Shown one piece after another: positions 7,491-9,916 of a stretch of DNA of 9,916 nucleotides. The position numbers and the translations under genes are program-made. Positions within the stretch are counted from its first letter, which is position 1. The number at the start of each line of letters is the position of its first letter. Where the stretch lies: assembly GCA_046727435.1 (NCBI GenBank), contig JBKPCR010000468.1:1-9916 (forward strand), written 5' to 3'. Under the pieces are notes generated by a model. The model ran no database searches and had not been told where the DNA came from. It saw nothing but the letters and a program-made list of their open reading frames with translations. The stretch is from CAVPRW01 sp046727435 [NCBI: bacterium] (lineage in GTDB: Bacteria > Tectomicrobia > Entotheonellia > J063).

Positions 7491-7497
7491 CTCCTTT
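7491..7497 (-). promoter_or_regulatory. Shine-Dalgarno site of the MocA-fold gene
   Basis: AAAGGAG on the minus strand lies 6 nt before the ATG at 7484. It fixes that start against longer in-frame alternatives reaching to 7781. Confidence 0.75.
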
Positions 7498-7554
7498 CGT
7501 GCATGCGATGGTCGATCCCCACCATTCTGTAAGCCAGACGCGTTCACCCATGCT

Positions 7555-7565
7555 GCCGAATCGGC
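7555..7565. promoter_or_regulatory. Dyad at predicted start of leftward transcript
   Basis: GCCGA-A-TCGGC is a perfect 5+1+5 dyad located about where leftward transcription should begin. Flanking TGCT (7551-7554) and AGCA (7569-7572) extend the symmetry imperfectly. It could be an operator; no regulator gene is in view. Confidence 0.35.
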
Positions 7566-7568
7566 GCC

Positions 7569-7597
7569 AGCATAACGGGGCTTGGAGGCCGTGTCAA
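7569..7597 (-). promoter_or_regulatory. Sigma70-like promoter for the leftward unit
   Basis: On the minus strand, a perfect TTGACA -35 box (7597-7592) is followed by a 17-nt spacer and TATGCT (7574-7569), which matches four of six -10 positions. The predicted start near 7562 leaves a leader of about 78 nt before the MocA-fold ATG. It lies back to back with the rightward promoter. Confidence 0.6.
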
Positions 7598-7609
7598 TTG
7601 CCCACTTTC

Positions 7610-7638
7610 TTGACAGCCATGTGACTCCCCATGATAAT
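7610..7638 (+). promoter_or_regulatory. Sigma70-like promoter for the E1 unit
   Basis: A perfect TTGACA (7610-7615), an exact 17-nt spacer and GATAAT (7633-7638, five of six -10 positions) make this the best promoter in the window. The predicted start near 7645 gives a leader of about 100 nt before the E1 alpha ATG. Confidence 0.75.
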
Positions 7639-7648
7639 GCGCTAGCGC
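7639..7648. promoter_or_regulatory. Perfect palindrome abutting the rightward -10 box
   Basis: GCGCTAGCGC is a perfect 10-nt palindrome beginning immediately after the -10 hexamer and spanning the predicted transcription start. This is a typical place for a repressor operator. Its sequence differs from the dyad at 7555-7565, so the two are not copies of one site. Confidence 0.4.
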
Positions 7649-7679
7649 TTCTGTATGACATGCCCGCGGCAAGGCGGCG

Positions 7680-7702
7680 CGTGGCATCGCCAGAGGGCCA
7701 CG
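7680..7702 (+). promoter_or_regulatory. Possible hairpin in the E1 alpha leader
   Basis: CGTGGC (7680-7685) pairs with GCCACG (7697-7702) across an 11-nt loop, in the predicted 5' leader and about 44 nt before the chosen start codon. It is short and could be chance in GC-rich sequence. Confidence 0.25.
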
Positions 7703-7730
7703 ACGCCGCTAGTGGAATGCTATGGAAGAT

Positions 7731-7738
7731 GAGGTGGG
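7731..7738 (+). promoter_or_regulatory. Shine-Dalgarno site deciding the E1 alpha start
   Basis: GAGGTGGG lies 7 nt before the ATG at 7746. The earlier in-frame ATG at 7722 has only a weak GTGGA before it, so 7746 is preferred. The choice changes eight residues. Confidence 0.6.
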
Positions 7739-7745
7739 CCACTCT

Positions 7746-8729
7746 ATGACCGGCAATGCCAAGGCTTTGGTGCCACACCAATTATTAGACATGTATCGAC
7801 AGATGGTGATGATTCGGCGATTTGATCAAAGGGCCGTGGATGAGTTCCATGCCGGCAACATCCCAGGGGGCGTCCATGCCTACATCGGGCAGGAAGCCGT
7901 GGCGGTCGGAGTCTGTGCCGCCCTGCGCCGAGACGACAAAATCGCCAGCACCCATCGTGGTCACGGCCATACCATCGCCAAGGGTGCAGACATCAAGCGG
8001 ATGATGGCCGAGCTCTTTGGTCGGAGTACCGGCTACTGCCACGGCAAAGGCGGCTCCATGCATATCGCCGACTTCAGTGTCGGGATGCTTGGCGCCAATG
8101 GCATCGTGGGAGCAGGGCTGCCGATCGCCACCGGAGCGGCGCTGGCCGCCAAGCTAGAAGGGAGTGATCGGGTGGCAGTAGCCTTCTTCGGTGATGGGGC
8201 CTCGAATGAAGGAGCCTTTCACGGCTCGTTGAATCTGGCCTCTATCTGGAAGCTTCCTGCCATCTATGTGTGTGAGAACAACCGCTGGGCCAGTGGCGTG
8301 CCAGCCGCTTATGCCCTGTCCGTGCCCGATGTGGCGGCGCGCGCCGTGGCGTACGATATACCGGGCGTGTCCGTGGACGGCACCGATGTGCTGGCGGTCT
8401 ATGAGGTGGCTGCGCAGGCGGTCCAGCGCGCCAGAGCAGGGGGAGGGCCAACGCTGATGGAGTGCAAGACCTATCGCTGGCGCAGCCATAACGAGCAGCG
8501 TGGCAACCCTGCCGACCCGAGGCCCCGAGAAGAGGTCGATCTGGGACCCCAGCATGACCCCATTGGATCGTTCGCCGTCTGGCTCATCGAGCAAGCCGTC
8601 GCCACTGCCACCACCCTGCAGCAGATCGATCAAGAGGTCGAGGCAGCGGTGGAGGAAGCTGTTGCCTTCGCTAAGGCCAGCCCACTGCCGAGGCCAGAAG
8701 ATGCCCTGTTGGACGTGTTCGCACCGTAG
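7746..8729 (+). CDS. Thiamine-diphosphate 2-oxoacid/acetoin dehydrogenase E1, alpha subunit
   Basis: This is the alpha subunit of a heterotetrameric ThDP enzyme that decarboxylates a 2-oxoacid or cleaves acetoin and passes the acyl group to a lipoyl E2. It has 327 aa from the chosen start, or 335 from the ATG at 7722. The ThDP/Mg motif begins with GDG at 149-151 and ends in ENN (N178, N179). THRGHGHTIAKG (69-80) and CHGKGGSMHIADFSVG (98-113) match the AcoA-like branch better than mitochondrial PdhA. The catalytic-loop histidine is H248 in YRWRSHNE. After ENN the sequence is RWASGVP rather than the common QYAISTP. The beta subunit follows after 101 nt. The oxidised substrate is not certain; acetoin, pyruvate and branched-chain oxoacid are all possible. 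Confidence 0.93.
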   Translation: MTGNAKALVPHQLLDMYRQMVMIRRFDQRAVDEFHAGNIPGGVHAYIGQEAVAVGVCAALRRDDKIASTHRGHGHTIAKGADIKRMMAELFGRSTGYCHGKGGSMHIADFSVGMLGANGIVGAGLPIATGAALAAKLEGSDRVAVAFFGDGASNEGAFHGSLNLASIWKLPAIYVCENNRWASGVPAAYALSVPDVAARAVAYDIPGVSVDGTDVLAVYEVAAQAVQRARAGGGPTLMECKTYRWRSHNEQRGNPADPRPREEVDLGPQHDPIGSFAVWLIEQAVATATTLQQIDQEVEAAVEEAVAFAKASPLPRPEDALLDVFAP

Positions 8730-8774
8730 GTATTGCCGATCATCGATACTCTGCTGCTTACGCGGCTCCCTACT

Positions 8775-8814
8775 CAGCCCTCCCTCGCGACGGGGGAAGG
8801 GTCGGGTGGGGCTG
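8775..8814. repeat. G/C-rich imperfect palindromic repeat, copy 2
   Basis: CAGCCC (8775-8780) is perfectly complementary to GGGCTG (8809-8814), bracketing a G-rich core with GGGGAAGGG and GGGTGGGG that matches the element at 1016-1056. It occupies the gap between E1 alpha and E1 beta, ending where the E1 beta ribosome-binding site GGAGAGGA (8814-8821) begins. Confidence 0.6.
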
Positions 8815-8830
8815 GAGAGGATCTGAACGC

Positions 8831-9796
8831 ATGCGAGAGATCACCTATACGGAAGCTTTGATGGAAGCCTTTCGCGAAGAGATGCGGCGGGATCAGAAGG
8901 TGTTCCACCTCTGCGGCGGCCTGGGGGCATTGGCAAGCCTCATCCCGGAGTTTGGTGAGGAGCGCGTACGCGTCTGCCCCATCTCTGAGGAAGCCTACGT
9001 CGGCGCCAGCATCGGCGCGGCGGGTAGCGGCTTCCGCCCGATCGTTAGCCCAGGGATGATGACGTTTGCCTTCACCGCCATGGACCAGATCGTCAATCAG
9101 ATGGCAAAGATCCACTACATGTTCGGTGGGCAGGCGTCCTTCCCCATCGTGTTTCGCGCCTCCACTGGCGGTGGCCGCTCTGCCGCAGCGCAGCACTCGC
9201 AAAGTCCCCATCCGCTCTTTATGAACCTGGCAGGCTTGAAGCTAGTTATGCCCAGTACGCCGTATGACGCTAAAGGACTGATGAAGAGCGCCATCCGGGA
9301 CAATAACCCTGTAGTGTTCTTCGAGGATCAGATGCTGGCCCAGCGGGGCGTGAAAGGCCCCGTGCCGGAGGAGGAGTACACCATTCCCATCGGCGTTGCC
9401 GACGTCAAACGCCAGGGACGCGACGTCACCGTGGTGGCGATCGCCAAGACGGCGCCGGAAGCGCTTGCCGCCGCCGAAGAGCTGGCCGGCGAAGGCATCG
9501 AGGTAGAAGTGGTGGACCCCAGGACCCTCGTTCCTATAGACAAGGGTGCGTTGCGCGCGTCCGTCCAAAAAACGGGGCGTGTGGTCATCGTCGATGAGGC
9601 CTGTCTCACCGGCAGTGCCGCCGCTGAGATCGCCGCGTTACTCACTGAAGACCCCGCCACGTTCCGGGCCTTGAAAGCTCCACCCAAACGCGTCTGCGCC
9701 CCCGACGTGCCCATCCCCTATAGCCCGGTCATGGAGCGTTTCTGTCTACCGGACAAAGCCCGGATCATCGCGGGCATCAGGGAGGTGCTCGTATGA
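8831..9796 (+). CDS. Thiamine-diphosphate 2-oxoacid/acetoin dehydrogenase E1, beta subunit
   Basis: This is the beta subunit completing the E1 tetramer, 321 aa, normal length. The N-terminal transketolase-like pyrimidine domain contains PISEEAYVGASIGAAGSG (50-67), where E53 is the glutamate expected to activate ThDP. QHSQSPHPLFMNLAGLKLVMPSTPYDAKGL (121-150, in which HSQS and MPSTP are hallmarks) covers the conserved core. The C-terminal domain has EVEVVDPRTLVPID (224-237) and VVIVDEA (251-257). GGAGAGGA (8814-8821) precedes the ATG by about 9 nt. It should bind the alpha subunit encoded upstream. The stop overlaps the next gene by 4 nt. No lipoyl E2 or E3 gene is present within the window, so these must lie further right or elsewhere if the complex is standard. 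Confidence 0.94.
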   Translation: MREITYTEALMEAFREEMRRDQKVFHLCGGLGALASLIPEFGEERVRVCPISEEAYVGASIGAAGSGFRPIVSPGMMTFAFTAMDQIVNQMAKIHYMFGGQASFPIVFRASTGGGRSAAAQHSQSPHPLFMNLAGLKLVMPSTPYDAKGLMKSAIRDNNPVVFFEDQMLAQRGVKGPVPEEEYTIPIGVADVKRQGRDVTVVAIAKTAPEALAAAEELAGEGIEVEVVDPRTLVPIDKGALRASVQKTGRVVIVDEACLTGSAAAEIAALLTEDPATFRALKAPPKRVCAPDVPIPYSPVMERFCLPDKARIIAGIREVLV

Positions 9797-9916
9797 AGTA
9801 TGGCTTTACGCTACCAGGTCGCGGCCCCCTGGCCACACCCGACAACCTCGCCGCCATCGCCAGACGTGGTGAGGAGTTAGGCTATCAGTTTGTGTTGTTC
9901 GGGGATCACATAGTAG
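9793..9916 (+). CDS. LLM-class flavin-dependent oxidoreductase (partial, N-terminus)
   Basis: Only the first 41 codons are present; the gene continues past the right end. The start MKYGFTLPGRGPLATPDNLA followed by ARRGEELGYQFVLFGDHIV (23-41) is the first strand and helix pattern of bacterial luciferase-like monooxygenases (FMN or F420 dependent); the closing GDHIV matches the usual S/GDH motif. The ATG overlaps the E1 beta stop as ATGA, and GGAGG (9781-9785) inside E1 beta gives a 7-nt spaced ribosome-binding site, so it is translationally coupled. The cofactor and substrate cannot be told from this fragment. Confidence 0.85.
   Translation, partial: MKYGFTLPGRGPLATPDNLAAIARRGEELGYQFVLFGDHIV

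Noticed and set aside
7485-7781. N-terminal extension of the MocA-fold gene by 99 codons
   Set aside because: The frame is open, but the extra sequence has no Rossmann or signal features, crosses both predicted promoters and overlaps the divergent E1 alpha start. The ATG at 7484 has a strong ribosome-binding site.
8154-8633. 159-codon open frame on the minus strand inside E1 alpha
   Set aside because: It is antisense to the ThDP-binding core of a conserved enzyme and has no recognisable motif.
8774-9211. 145-codon open frame on the minus strand across E1 beta and the repeat
   Set aside because: It overlaps the conserved N-terminal half of E1 beta and shows no family motif.

Overview
The window looks like chromosomal DNA of a GC-rich, diderm (Gram-negative type) bacterium. 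The one exported protein has a Sec signal peptide without a lipobox cysteine, so it should be free in a periplasm. Genes are dense, with good Shine-Dalgarno sites and sigma70-like promoters. Liv-type transporters, family 5 solute-binding proteins, LLM flavoproteins and small G/C-rich palindromic repeats together recall uncultured soil or sediment lineages (NC10, Rokubacteria, Tectomicrobia or similar). That placement is a guess; no marker gene is present.

Layout: two transcription units diverge from a control region at about 7485-7745. The leftward unit is, in transcription order: a Gfo/Idh/MocA-fold, Gal80-like oxidoreductase (7484-6363); a periplasmic family 5 solute-binding protein (6200-4647); a zinc-dependent MDR alcohol dehydrogenase (4622-3534); then four parts of a branched-chain amino acid (Liv/HAAT) type ABC importer: LivG ATPase, LivF ATPase, LivH permease and LivM permease (3441-13). 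The rightward unit encodes the alpha and beta subunits of a thiamine-diphosphate-dependent 2-oxoacid/acetoin dehydrogenase E1 (7746-9796). It is followed, with a 4-nt ATGA overlap, by the start of an LLM-class flavin-dependent oxidoreductase that runs off the right end.

Working together (inference): the set reads as an uptake-and-oxidation locus for a small organic substrate. Two binding or transport modules import it, the zinc dehydrogenase and perhaps the MocA-fold protein oxidise it, and the E1 pair decarboxylates or cleaves an oxo or acetoin-like intermediate. The substrate cannot be named from sequence. The E2/E3 partners of the E1 pair, the cognate Liv-type binding protein and the permeases for the family 5 binding protein are not in the window.

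The most distinctive signals are: (i) a compact divergent control region whose two promoters have exact TTGACA -35 boxes facing away from each other only 12 nt apart, each followed by a palindrome at the predicted start of transcription; (ii) a Gal80-like MocA-fold protein lacking the usual catalytic lysine; (iii) a family 5 binding protein placed in a Liv-type operon; (iv) three intercistronic repeat elements, two copies of a G/C-rich imperfect palindrome and one array of 7-nt units with an inverted counterpart. I saw no rRNA, tRNA, CRISPR array, transposase or convincing intrinsic terminator.
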